Shown here: positions 47,071 through 58,700 of the stretch, piece after piece
Position numbering within the stretch: the stretch's first letter is position 1
Layout: every line of letters starts with the position of its first letter
Assembly (NCBI GenBank): GCA_963922205.1
Contig: CAWUHX010000206.1
Location: 558,001 to 622,000, forward strand
Source: Romanomermis culicivorax
Lineage: Eukaryota > Nematoda > Enoplea > Mermithida > Mermithidae
Direction of reading: 5' to 3'
Length of the DNA stretch: 64,000 nt
Translations under genes and position numbers: made by a program
The notes under the pieces: generated by a model
The model's database searches: none
The model's input: only the letters and a program-made list of their open reading frames with translations
What the model was told of the DNA's origin: nothing

Positions 47071-47830
47071 GAACAGTGTTGCCAGATCAAACTTTTTGAA
47101 AATGTCAGATTTTTTCAAGAATAGTGCCAGAAAAATGCCAGATTGATTTCTAATAATGCCAGAACAATGTAAGATTTTCATTGCTTTTTAAACATAAAAA
47201 TCAGAAACTGATACTACAATAGAAATTTTATCCAATAATCTGCAGGTAATAGAAGCTCTAAACGTTTAAATGTCAACAAGCTTCATAAAATCAACTTGTG
47301 AGCAAGCATCACTAGTTGCAACATAACATTCTTAATTTCAGGATTAAACAATTTTAACATATTTTCTGTAACAGTAAAGCTTTTGCACAATTCATTTCAT
47401 CAGGCAAAACAATGATGTGTACACAAAATAGAATCTAACACCCTGATTTATAACTGGTTACGTAACTTTGACTTAACAATATTTATTGTTGAAAAAACTC
47501 GTTCAGTTGATGCGTTAGAGAAAGGTAATGATGATATTCAAGCGGATGAAAAATTACAAATGTTTCCAGAATGACTGGTCTCTTGAAAACGTTTTTGATC
47601 AAACATGCTAAACCAAAAACGAATAGGAACCTCTATCTTCAAACAATTCCCGTTTTCGTGGCAAAAAATGATATTCTGATAAGGCACTTTCACAATCAAT
47701 TTCAACATTTATAAATTTGAGCAGCATTGAACTGAAAAGCAAGATGACAAAGTGCCAATTCAGGTTCAAATGCTTTAAAAATCCTTTCCTTGATAGATAC
47801 CTTTAAAGGAAACTAAGCAGACAACCCCAT
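47071..47830 (-). pseudogene. hAT transposase remnant (hATC dimerisation domain)
   Basis: On the minus strand the stretch at about 47400-47525 reads LSNASTERVFSTINIVKSKL, the conserved hAT C-terminal dimerisation signature, followed by degraded sequence with a VLDSIL block. The terminus CAGTGTTGCCAGATC, typical of hAT elements, lies at 47071-47085, downstream of the domain on the coding strand, and TGCCAGAT repeats surround it (47000-47165). Numerous stops show it is dead. Confidence 0.72.
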
Positions 47831-48169
47831 CGGGAGGAGTATGAGGGGAGTATTACCCCTGCCTAAAGCCCTAAAAATTCATAACTGGGTGCCTAATTTT
47901 GAGGCAAAACGAAGTGTTTAGTGAACATTTAGCTACACTACCGCCGCGAAATTTCAAATTTACTCCGCATTTTTTCCTTCATAGATTTTTTGAGAAATAA
48001 TCAAGATGTCAACTTCCTAAACTTTTTGAAGCGTTTGTCTCCTTCTGTTGATGGCATAGCTTGCCTGTTAAAACGAACGTACATCAGTGTTATATCTTTT
48101 CTATTATAGCGTGTGCGTGTTAAACGAGTGTCAACCAGCTCCACTACTACCAGAATTTGTTCTCATTCA

Positions 48170-48460
48170 TCAGTCATTGACAGCCTATAAAGTTTGCTGC
48201 AACGATACCAATACACTGTTCGAAGAGAAACCCTTCGCCTTCGGGTCAGATATACGAATAGGAAATATTATATTCATTGATTCGGTGCGTAGCGCCGAAA
48301 ATTTTTTGCATTTTCAGCCCCTAAAACGTATAAAAATCAATGAAATTCAATGTTTGACCAACCGAAAAATTTGTGCCAATTGGCACAAACGCTCAAAAAT
48401 TTTTGTGCCAATTCAAATTTTTTTGCGCCAAAAACCATGTTTTGGCACAAAGAAAACACC
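48170..48460 (+). mobile_element. TTGTGCC-palindrome element, right-end fragment
   Basis: Matches the right part of the family: the CAGTCATTGACAGCCTATAA block, the AGTTTGCTGCAACGATACCA block, a GGTGCGTAGCGCC hairpin (48282-48295), the palindrome TTGTGCCAATTGGCACAA (48371-48388) and a degraded end GAAAACACCG. The long frame 48087-48698 is a product of this low-complexity sequence. Confidence 0.72.
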
Positions 48461-48477
48461 GTTTATGTGTGTTGACC

Positions 48478-49650
48478 ACCGTTTTTTCCTCAAAAGGGGT
48501 CTTTTGAGAAAACAAATTTTGGGTATGGTTCTCATTGTGGAAAAAAATTTGGGGAATTCAAAATCCAAAAAATGCGTGTGGGTGGACTTAAAAAGGTCAA
48601 AATCTCAAAATTTTCCGGCGCTACGCGCCGGCCAGGGGTATAATAATCATTATTCTCTATCAGGCGCGGTGGTTAGCATATCTACTTCCACTTACTAATT
48701 AATTATCAACAGTTTCTATCAATCAAGTTAGATCATCTCATTTTCTAATCGTTAACAGTCAGTATTTCGTTAAAAAAACAATTTTTCATCAATTCTCTCA
48801 ATTTTTTCTCGATGCTCAGAATTTTCCCAACATTTTTAAAATGAACTTTTGGATTTATTGACTATGGAAATTGACGACATCATTCAATACTGTGATTTTA
48901 GAACTTCTATTCACGAATTCACGAATATCCACTGGAGAGATCTATTTTCCAGCGTTTTAGAATATAAAAACTGAAAATTTTTTCCGGCGCTCCGCGCCGG
49001 AATAGGGAACAATTTATACTTCATGAGTCGGATTTTAATTTAATTCCCAACGTTGTGAAGGTTCAATTTCCAGCCTTTTAGAAAGTGAAAATCCAAAAAA
49101 TTTTTCCGGCGCTCCACGCCGGGACAAAAATTAATTAAAATTGGATAATCCTAATTGGAAACACAGAAATATTAATAAAGGATAAATTCATGACAACTCT
49201 GTCGTTAAAATGCTTTCTCTGCTCTTGTAGAACACCAATATATTCTTCATTAGCTCATTTTGACTAACATAACCAGAATTTTCTCAATTTTTTCCTAATT
49301 TTTGCAGGTTTCTGAATCCAAAAGCATCGAAATTCCTGGGTATGCTCCTAAAATGCATAAAAAAGCATCCGTAGGCACATTATAAACGTTTTTAAAAATG
49401 TGAAAAATTTTTGCAAAATGAGGAAAAAAATTTTGGGTTCGGTTTTCATCTGGAAAAAATCTTCGAGGAAAAAAAGGGTGGCGCGAAGCGCCGGAAAATT
49501 TTGAGATTTTTGACTTTTTAAAGTCCACCAAAACGCATCCTTCCGATTTTGAATTCCCCACGTTTTTTTCCACAATGAGAACCATACCCAAAATTTTTTT
49601 CATCATTTCCAAATTTTTTTCTTCAAAAGACCCTATTTGAGGAAAAAACG
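48478..49650. mobile_element. CGTTTTTTCCTCAAA-ended element related to the CACTG family
   Basis: The left end CGTTTTTTCCTCAAAAGGGG and the inverted right end CCCTATTTGAGGAAAAAACG pair. Inside are four GC-rich hairpins of the GGCGC-NNN-GCGCC type (near 48616, 48987, 49107 and 49480) and internal blocks shared with the CACTG family. No target duplication was identified. It sits directly beside the left end of the 49659-52395 element. Confidence 0.65.
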
Positions 49651-49658
49651 TTGGTGTC

Positions 49659-52395
49659 CAGCGTTTTTTTTTGTGCCCGGACATTTGTGCCAATTGGCAC
49701 AAAGGGCCAAAAAAATCGTGCCAATGGCACAAAAAAATTTTCACTCTAAAAACGTACTGAAAACCTTAAAAAAGTTTTGCGCCAAAAGTTTGATAAAAAC
49801 TAACTAAAGATACTTTCACCGCATTAATTTGCATAGAAATCGTGCCTGCTCTACTTTCTCTAACCACGTCAGTGAGATAAGAAAAATTGATCTAGAAAAC
49901 GGTTTCTTCGATCCGAAAAGAAATTGAATGCTGCGAAAATTCAGATATTTTTACAGACTTTTTGTCATGAAGTTTTCCTTTACTTTTCGGCTTCCTTAGT
50001 AACAACTATTAAATATTAGATTAAGATGTCTTGTCCACAATTGCTTTCTTGTGAAAAAAGCTAAGTCGAAAGTCGCCTCGCATAAATTTTTGGTTGAATA
50101 ATTGTGCCAAAAATGTCGATTTTTTTTGTTTGAAATCCAACACCAAAAATATAACTTTCGGTTCTCAAATCTGGCTAGATAATTGTTTCGGCGCGAAGCG
50201 CCGAAACAATAATTTAACCTTTCATCTTGTTCAGAAAATTTTGCTGATCATTTTTTAGCTATGCCCAGTCCACGGAAACAACTCCTGATAGCAGTGGACA
50301 CTGCCGCAAATTGGCCGATTTTGAAAGAAGATATGCGCGTTTGGCGAAAATGTGATATTTAGCCAGAAGGTAGACATGATAAAAGCCGCGGGTAAACTGC
50401 AGATGACGGTGGCCACCGAATTTACTCTAACTTTAAAATTTTCCTTAGGCTTAGGCTTAGGGTACAGCAGCTGTAGAAGCTCTTCCAAATGTTTCGGCGT
50501 GGGCACGGCCAAATGGTTCGGCGTCGCCACCGCCAATTTCGGCGTGGCCACAGTCATCTGTAAAAACTCCAAAGCCGCGCCTGAGCTACTAAATAAATAA
50601 TGATGATTATTAAAGTTTTCGCGCCAGAAAAATTTGAGATTTGGATTTTTACTCGATTTACTGGTAACATAATCAAAAATATGCAAATTTGAAGAAAAAA
50701 ATTGCCATATAGGACACCCTGTTTCCAGTCAAAATATTCGCTTTTAGGGAAAACCATGATTACTGTAGCTTATGTTGATGGGTTAGGTTTTTTTACGGTA
50801 GCTTATCATTGGAAATGATCAGTGGATAATTTTGGGAGCAGGATGAAATAATTTTTGTCAAAAATTGGAAAAAAATTAGCATGTTTTTCATTATTTAAAA
50901 ATTTGAATAATTATGCCTCAACATTTAAAAATTTGAATAATTTTGCTTCAACTTGGTTTCCGCGCCTCCATTTGATGTCTATTGATCATTTCAGGTGATA
51001 AACTGCCGAAAAATATGTGTTTTGCTCATTTTTGGACTTCACGCCTAAAAAATATTCCACCCCTCAATCTAACTGAATGAACAGGGAAAGTTAATAATTT
51101 CTATCTTTTAGCTAGTCATTGACAATCTCAAAGTCTGTTGCGATAATAAAAATATACTATTCCGAACAGAATCCGCTCGCGTTTTCGAGACAAAGGAAAG
51201 TAGTTGATATTAAACTCATTGAATCGGCGCGAAGCACTGTTTTTTCCCCCGGGCCTTTTCCCCAAATGGGGAAAGAGGTCAAAATTTTCTTCCTCATTTA
51301 TCCGAAGTCGTTTTTTTCGCTTACAAATGCACACATACGCTTTATTTAGGTGTTTTTAAGCCTTTTCAAGCTTTCTGGTGTTTTCAGACCCGTTAATTAA
51401 TTAAAATTGAGAAAAAAATTGAAATTTTCGAGTTCAAAGTTTAATCTGCAAGTATTGGAACAAACTTTCAAGCAAACTATCCAAAAGCATAATGACTTTG
51501 AATTACATGAGAAATCGATGGTTAAGTCCTCTATGATGACAAGTGAGAACCCAAAAGGGAATTTTTTCGGTATTGATATTCTGCGACGCTGGAAAATCAA
51601 TTTTCCGAACATTTATTTCGAGAATTAGATTTGAATTTTGTGTTCAAAAGTCGTAATTTCTAGAATTTTACTTGAAAAATTTTAAAACCAGTATAATTTA
51701 TTTGTAAACTCTCATACTTGGTCGAAAATATATGAGTAAGCAGAGTATAAATTTCCGAAAGATATTTCCATGAAGCGTTTGAATTAATTTTACGTTAGAA
51801 AAGAAATAATTGCATCAAAAAGCTTAGAGACTTGACGTATTGATCTTTCTCAAAAGGAAAAAATGCGAATCTTCATTAAATATCATGATAAAATATTGAA
51901 GATTACCAATGAAGACATGAGATAATACGTTCAAGATGATGAAAACTATTATAGATTATATGATTAATGAAGGTAGACATGCTAAAAGCCGCGCCTGAGC
52001 TAGGTAGTACATAATAATGATTATTATTAAAGCTATAATCGGCGCGAAGGGCCGGAAAATTTTGAGATTATGACCTTCTAAAATGCACAAAATGCATCTT
52101 TTCTGTATCCGATCCTCAAAATTTTCTTTCACAAATGGGGAAAGAGCCCAAAATTTTTTTATCCTTCTCCGAATTTTTTTCCCGAAAAAGCACGATTTGG
52201 GGAAAACAAAAAACAGTGGCGCGAAGCGCCGAGAAAATTTTGCCCTTTCAGCCCCTAAAATGACCAAAAATAAATTAACTTTAGCCTTGGACCACTCAAA
52301 AAATTTGTGCCAATTGGCACAAACGCTCAAAATTTTTTGTGCCATTCCAAATTTTTTTGTGCCAAAAGCCCTATTTTGACACAAAAAAAACACTG
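49659..52395 (+). mobile_element. TTGTGCC-palindrome element carrying nested insertions
   Basis: It starts CAGCGTTTTTTTTTGTGCCC and ends CACAAAAAAAACACTG, with the palindrome at 49685-49702 and 52305-52322. The flanks TTGGTGTC (49651-49658) and GTGGTGTC (52396-52403) form an 8-bp duplication with one mismatch. The 2.7-kb length is explained in part by the CACTG-family element at 51235-52218 and by foreign sequence at about 50240-51080 that includes a TTAGGC-like tract (50444-50462). A GGCGCGAAGCGCC hairpin is near 50195. Confidence 0.8.
51235..52218 (-). mobile_element. CACTG-family TIR element inserted in a GGCGC hairpin
   Basis: The 984-bp element starts CACTGTTTTTTCCCCCGGGC and ends GAAAACAAAAAACAGTG. 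It has a perfect 8-bp duplication GCGCGAAG (51227-51234 and 52219-52226), which is part of the GGCGCGAAGCGCCG hairpin of the host element. It is a copy of 25751-26761 in the opposite orientation and itself carries a degraded hairpin near 52041. Non-coding. Confidence 0.92.
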
Positions 52396-52742
52396 GTGGT
52401 GTCGACGCAACATACCCGCACAATTCTTAATAAGAATCACAGTAATGGCAATATTCTATGCATCCTCGACAACATGATGGTCTAAACTGATGGTGACCGC
52501 AAAACCTCACCCACACGATAGTGCAGGCTCAATTTCCACTAAGTGTCATTCCGCACCACCCCCAACGACGAATGAATCTAAGAACAAGAATCCGCAGCTT
52601 CTACCACAACGGTCTGGAAAACGAGCTACTTTAAGACATCAACCTTTATTCGTATAAACCGTTATAAAATACGACATTTCCCAATCGAAATTTCGTTACG
52701 ACATCAACGATTATAATTCAAGATCAGCTGATTAACTTCCTG

Positions 52743-55700
52743 TCATTTTCGGCGTGCATTAGATCGGGGTTTGCCCGGCGAGGAGTTTATTATTGAACAT
52801 GAACTACAACAGTCGGATTTACGATACGTCGACGAATCAGAACTTTCGACGAAAAACTTCCCCCAAAAATCGGCTATTTTCGTCCTATGAAGGAAAATAA
52901 CGACCGCTACTTCCAAGAAGCACAGAGTCGACAACGAAGAAAATAAAATCATGAAAAATTTCCGCGATGCGCAAAATTCGTCCGCGTTTTTATTTGTACC
53001 TGAAAAGAATACAGTAAGAAGGTTTTAGAAACAGTGTAAAAATGATTCATTTCTGCTAAAAATGAAAATCTCACGGACGGGTAGCATAACTGATTCGAAG
53101 TCACCCCAAACCTTTTGGAACGCTGGTCGTTATCTGCTATCATTTATAGGCATAGCTCCGCTACATATGTATCGCAATCACTTTTTAGAATTCCAAAAAT
53201 TTGACAAGGTCTCATGATTTAGAGTAGGAGCCAAGAGGTCAATCATTTGTGAAGCTTTCCACTTCGGTTTCACCTCCAAAAAGCACAGTTCGCTCAAATA
53301 ATTACGGGTGAGTCGTAGGAAAAAATGTCTGCATGCGACATGATACATTAAACGGTTTTAATCAAACAATTGAGGAAGTAGAAAACGTTCTACCTGTAAA
53401 TTCGTAATCAGGATTTGATGGCACATCTTTATTTTTCGGTAGATGATCGACAATAACGAATTCATTAGTTATTATGCGGTGCTCCATAACGATGCGATTT
53501 GTCGATACATTAATTTCGCGATTTTCCGGCGGAAATCCAATCATATTATAATTATGCAAGTTTGTCTTCAAAAAGTCGCTGTCGTCGGATTGTCGTTTTT
53601 TCCTTCGACCAAATGATTGAAAATTCGACTTCTTGCTAGGTCGACATCGCGACTAAGAAATACAATTTTATTATTTCTCAAAATAAGATAGGTTATGAAC
53701 GCTAAGCTGATCCAAAATGTTTCTAGTGAATAACAACCGGTCACATTCACATATTGAAGAGGTTTAAATTAAATGGATTAATATATGGTCATTTTTTTAT
53801 CCAAATGCTTCTAAACAATGAAGGTGGAAAGCGAGCACTATTTCATATCTTTACGATTTTCTTCCAAACTAGATGTCATATATAGTATTAAAAATTTGCG
53901 AGCATTTGTTTTCTTGAGGAAAAAAATTATAGTAAAAGCGTTCTATACGCAATCTTAACGAAAATACTAATTTTTGTTATTTTTCGACTAAGACTATAAA
54001 AAATTGACTACGGAAATAATTACCGGACTGCACGTTTTCAAACAGATGTCAACCGAACACTGAATTCGAACATTTTTCGAACCGTCGAAACGAAAAACAG
54101 ACAATTTAGACTCTAGGACTTTCGACGAAATTCGACTCACGGGCGATAGTATGACTTTCTCGTATACATCATTTTCGGGGCATCTATTGTAAAAATATAC
54201 AGTTCGACAGTACGAAAAAAAGTAACTAAAAAGTTGAATATCACCCATCGTTGAATAATTTCAGCAAAGAAGGTTGCGATTTTTGAACGCCGCCCACGCT
54301 TTCGGCGTCGCAACTTTGAATAAAGAAAGAAAGAGAATCATCTGAAACAGAAAAAACGTGAGCAACGGAGAATAGGAAATATAAAACGTATAATTCAAAC
54401 TGAAAAACAATTGAAATAAAAATTTATGATAAATATTCACATCGAAATCGACAAAAAATCTAATAAGATAAGAAAAAATGTGGAGTATGCAACTAGCCCA
54501 CCTGTGAAACAAAAGAAAAAAAAGTAATAATGCAAAATCAAAAATCAAGTATATAAAGTCGAAAAAGCAATAATGGTTGGAAAGAAAAACGTTACTGTCG
54601 GAATTTAGTCGCCATCTCAAAATTAGGGTTTCACCCAGAAGTACGGAATGAACAGGCATATTATTGCGTAGCAGTTCCATTGAGACGAATTGATCGGAAT
54701 CGTCAGTTCCGTTTAATGTTTTACTTATCGATTCTAGATTTGGGCTTGAAAGTTGACAAATGTCGATTAGAAAAGCTCGCACTGTTTTACAATCAGTTTT
54801 TTACTCGAGTAATTCTGGCTTGTCGTTGTCGTCAAGATTAGAGAAGTCGCAAGTGATGTTGTAAATTTCTGTTTCGCCTGCCAGATTATCCTTTACAATG
54901 GTGTAAGCTTGTTTATTTTCGGACTAAAAGAATAAATAAGTCATTAGAAGTAATAATAAAGTTTGAAAAATTTTCATATTTCTAAGTCAAGATCTGGGAA
55001 CTCACTGGAAAGCAGAAAGTGGAATCTATTCATTTACGCCAATTTTTTTCCATATAATAAACCACTACCAGCATCCTTCGATAGAAATCATAGTGTTCTC
55101 AATTTTAATATTTTTTCTCATTTTACTCGCTTTGATCATCATTCCAATCATATCTCGATTTATCATACTTTCATTCCATGCTCGTATTAGATTCAGAAGC
55201 TGATAATCAGAATCCCATGTTTAAATATTAATTAAACTAAAATTTTATGTTACAAACTCGTTTAAGAGATAAAAGTTTCCAATCACGATCAACGTTATGA
55301 AACGTGGAGAACGCAAGAAAGTCACATGAAGCATAAGGAGCCATCATTTGACATACTTTCGATCATATTGAATTAACTAGGCAGAAAGTTTCACTTTTTA
55401 TACTAACGGCGGAGGAATTTTTTGCAGGTGGTACGTGTGTAAAGTGATTTTAATTGATTAAGATGCCTACAGTAAGCTTACCAGCACGAAAGCATCGCAA
55501 GATGTATGCTCGTTGTCGTAAGTTATTCGCCATAAATCCAAAACGACTAAATTCGAGTTATTGTACGAACGTTGACAATGAGCGGGTGTATTTTCTGTCT
55601 TGCGGTCCAAGCTTTTGGACGACAATATTCCGCTAATCAATTTTTCGCTAGTCAAAATCACGCGAACGAAATTTTGATAACACTCGGCTTTCAGGGACGG

Positions 55701-58700
55701 TGATGGATCGATTTTTTCACTGACTGAAGTTTCACTATTACCACCGTTTTTGTTGCCGTTTCCTTCGATGATCAGGGATCGAGTGGGTGCCGGAATAATC
55801 AAAATATCCAAGGTTTGCTCCGTACTATCAACTTTTAGATTTTCACCGGACGACGACGTCAAATTATTGCGACGAATGTTCAATTCGCGGCTTCGCTGTT
55901 GTAGAAGAGGCTGAAAAGAAAAACATTTTGTTCACCGGTAACGAAAAAAATGACGAAAATAAGATCAAGAAACGAAAGATGGGGAAGGATATAGGTACAA
56001 GGATGGTCTAAAACAACACGTTTACTCCAAGTGGTACATTGCAGTTACCAATGAGGTGCCGGTTTCCACATTTAATAAAAAATTATTCATTCTTTCAGGT
56101 TAGAATTTTGTCTTTTTTGAAATCAATGACGTGAGAGACGCTAGCTCAACTTCGAATTTTGTGATTTTTCACTGGTTTTTAGTTGCCTATCCCACAACAA
56201 TCCATAACGATAGAAAATATGATTGAATCATCGCTTGAATATCCAAAAAAATAGTTTAGGATGAATTCATGATATACGTCTGCAACTCTCTTAGTATCGA
56301 GAATTTTGAAAAACTAGTAAATTAATCGAAATTCGCTATAAAAAAATTTAAAGGATCGACTGTAGCACAGAAAACGGAGATTTAATTCGAATAATTTTCG
56401 ATAACTCAATTTTCAAAATGTAACGAAAAACTGATCGAGAAAATTGGAGAAAGCAAATTCAAAGCAGTCTCGGAATGAAGCTGGAGTGAATCTGGAGCAA
56501 AGTGAGAACAATATTTGAAATTAGGGCTGTTTCGAGTACTCGAACTCGATTAAAACTCGACAATTTTGGCAACTCGAACTCGAAAACCTCGAAATTTTAA
56601 ACTCGAACTAAAACTCGATTTTTTCAACTATTATTTCGAGTTCTTTTCGAGTTTTAACTCTATAATATAGTGGAATTATGAAATACTGCTTAGTGTTTAA
56701 GATAAAGATATGTCATTAATAATTAGTACTACTACCCACTTAAATAATAACTACGTCCGCTAAAATGTTCATTTTTATTAGGTACCTACACTACATTATA
56801 CAGTGCGAGCCAAAAAAGGCTGACTTCCATAGCTTTCAATAGGGTGAAGCTTTTTTAATGCGCATTGCTGCATTAGAATGCCCTGTTTGTCTTTGTTACA
56901 GGGACCAAATTTCATGCTTCTAGCGATTATGATTACTGTACAAACAGAAATTTAGTGAAAGTGGTCATTTTTCAAAAAGTAAAAATTGTCATTGTGGAAC
57001 ACGTTTTGTTAAGCAGTTTACACACGATAATACTTTTAAAATCACCCAGATTTGTAAGATTCGTGTAATTTAAAGTCATCAACTTCTTGTTCCAATATGG
57101 GCAATATTTCCCCAAAATCAAGAGCTTTTGTTTTGAAATTGGTAAAAAAACAAAATCAATCCTGTCGTTGTCCAGATTGAAAAACGATTAAAATTATTGG
57201 TGGAACAGAAAGTAGGACACACTAAAACAGCTCTCTCGTAGTTTCCAACTTTTATATGGTTCTTATGATTGGATCTATTTGACTTTTTCTGCTGTAAAAC
57301 ATGTTGATTTTTGTCAACTTTTCGAACTTTTTGCAAAAAATTCGACGTTTAATATTTTTGATTTTAGTCAATCAATCTTCTAGCAGTGTGGCTGAAACTG
57401 CACAGTTTTTATGTCAGATGTTTTACCTATCGACGGCAGTAAACCGCATTAAAAAAGCTTCACCCGTTTGAAAGCTATGAAAGTCAATACCGGTCGCCTC
57501 TTTTTGGTTCACCCTGGATTATACTAGAAATAGAATGAACTTTTGTAATACACCTACTCCTACTGAAGATTATGCTAAATAACTTGACCATGCAGGTACC
57601 TAGTTCGCTTGTACCAGGTGCATAATAATAATATTCACTGGCATTTATGTAACAAAATGAATGCTTAGTGAATTACTCGAACTCGACTCAAAAAATTTTT
57701 TAAACTCGAACTCGAAATCGAAAACCTCGAAATTTCAAACTCGAGCTCCAACTCGAACTCGAAATTTCTAAAATTCTCTGATCGAAACAGTCCTATTTGA
57801 AATATAAACTTTTTGGTATCACAGAAGGCGGATAAAGTACATTTGGAGCAATCACGAAGCAGAAAAAAACAACTCTGGAGCAAAAGCAGCTAGAAATGTG
57901 TTTAGATTTACTTGCGGGTGCGACAAGAGAGAACAGGCATAACAGAAACCATATGCAGAGGAAATTAATCTAGGAGCGATCGTGGAATATATCCCAACTT
58001 ACTCCACCTTCATATCGCAAAAAGTGGAGCAAGTATTGAGCGAGTAAGCAATGCAGAAGTGGTCGCTTTTTTTATTGATATTATGCACTTGATTTTTCTT
58101 GCGTTTATTCATTGGTTCTAAAAACTGCCACTCACAAAAATGTGTTGACCATACTGCGGCAAATAATAAATAGTAAGATTCACAAGGCTGTGCACATTCG
58201 TTTTATTGTTCCAAATCTATACTTCAACTCCATCCGAAAGTAGGTTTTGGCGCAAATTTCTGAAACTTCGCTCTTTTTTTGCTCAGAACTTACTCGTTCC
58301 ATCTATGATAACAAAAAAGTTCCTTTCAAAAACTGCTCCTGCTTCAGGACGTTGCGAGATATAGGAAAAAATGGCAAAAATATCAAGAAGTGGAGCAGAT
58401 ACCCCATGGTTGCTCCTACGTTTACTCCTACTCCGCTCCTGTTTTGCTCTGCCTTCTAAATGCAGTGGTATACAGTAAATGAGCACAGCACAACTCAGGA
58501 AGTGTTGTAACTGTGTGAAGCTAGAAATTTCTACTTTGCCTGGATGATGTACTACAAGCCTTTCAGCAGACCGTCTTTTAACTGCACCGTATACAAGTAA
58601 ATGTTTTCAAATAACTTATCATCGTCTTCTAAACAATTTTGCGTGATCTTTAATTATTCGTCGAACTTCGATACAGTAAGATATGATGAAATTAAAACCC

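Noticed and set aside
48087..48698. 203-residue plus-strand ORF
   Set aside because: It covers the TTGTGCC element end, its palindrome and a GGCGC hairpin, and similar frames are broken in the other copies.
51397..51628. Overlapping ORFs on both strands around 51.4-51.6 kb
   Set aside because: They are inside the CACTG element and are not open in the copy at 25751-26761.
25900..52230. GGCGC hairpins as Helitron 3' ends
   Set aside because: No CTRR follows at the expected distance, no TC start pairs with them, and several lie in the middle of elements with clear TIRs and 8-bp duplications.
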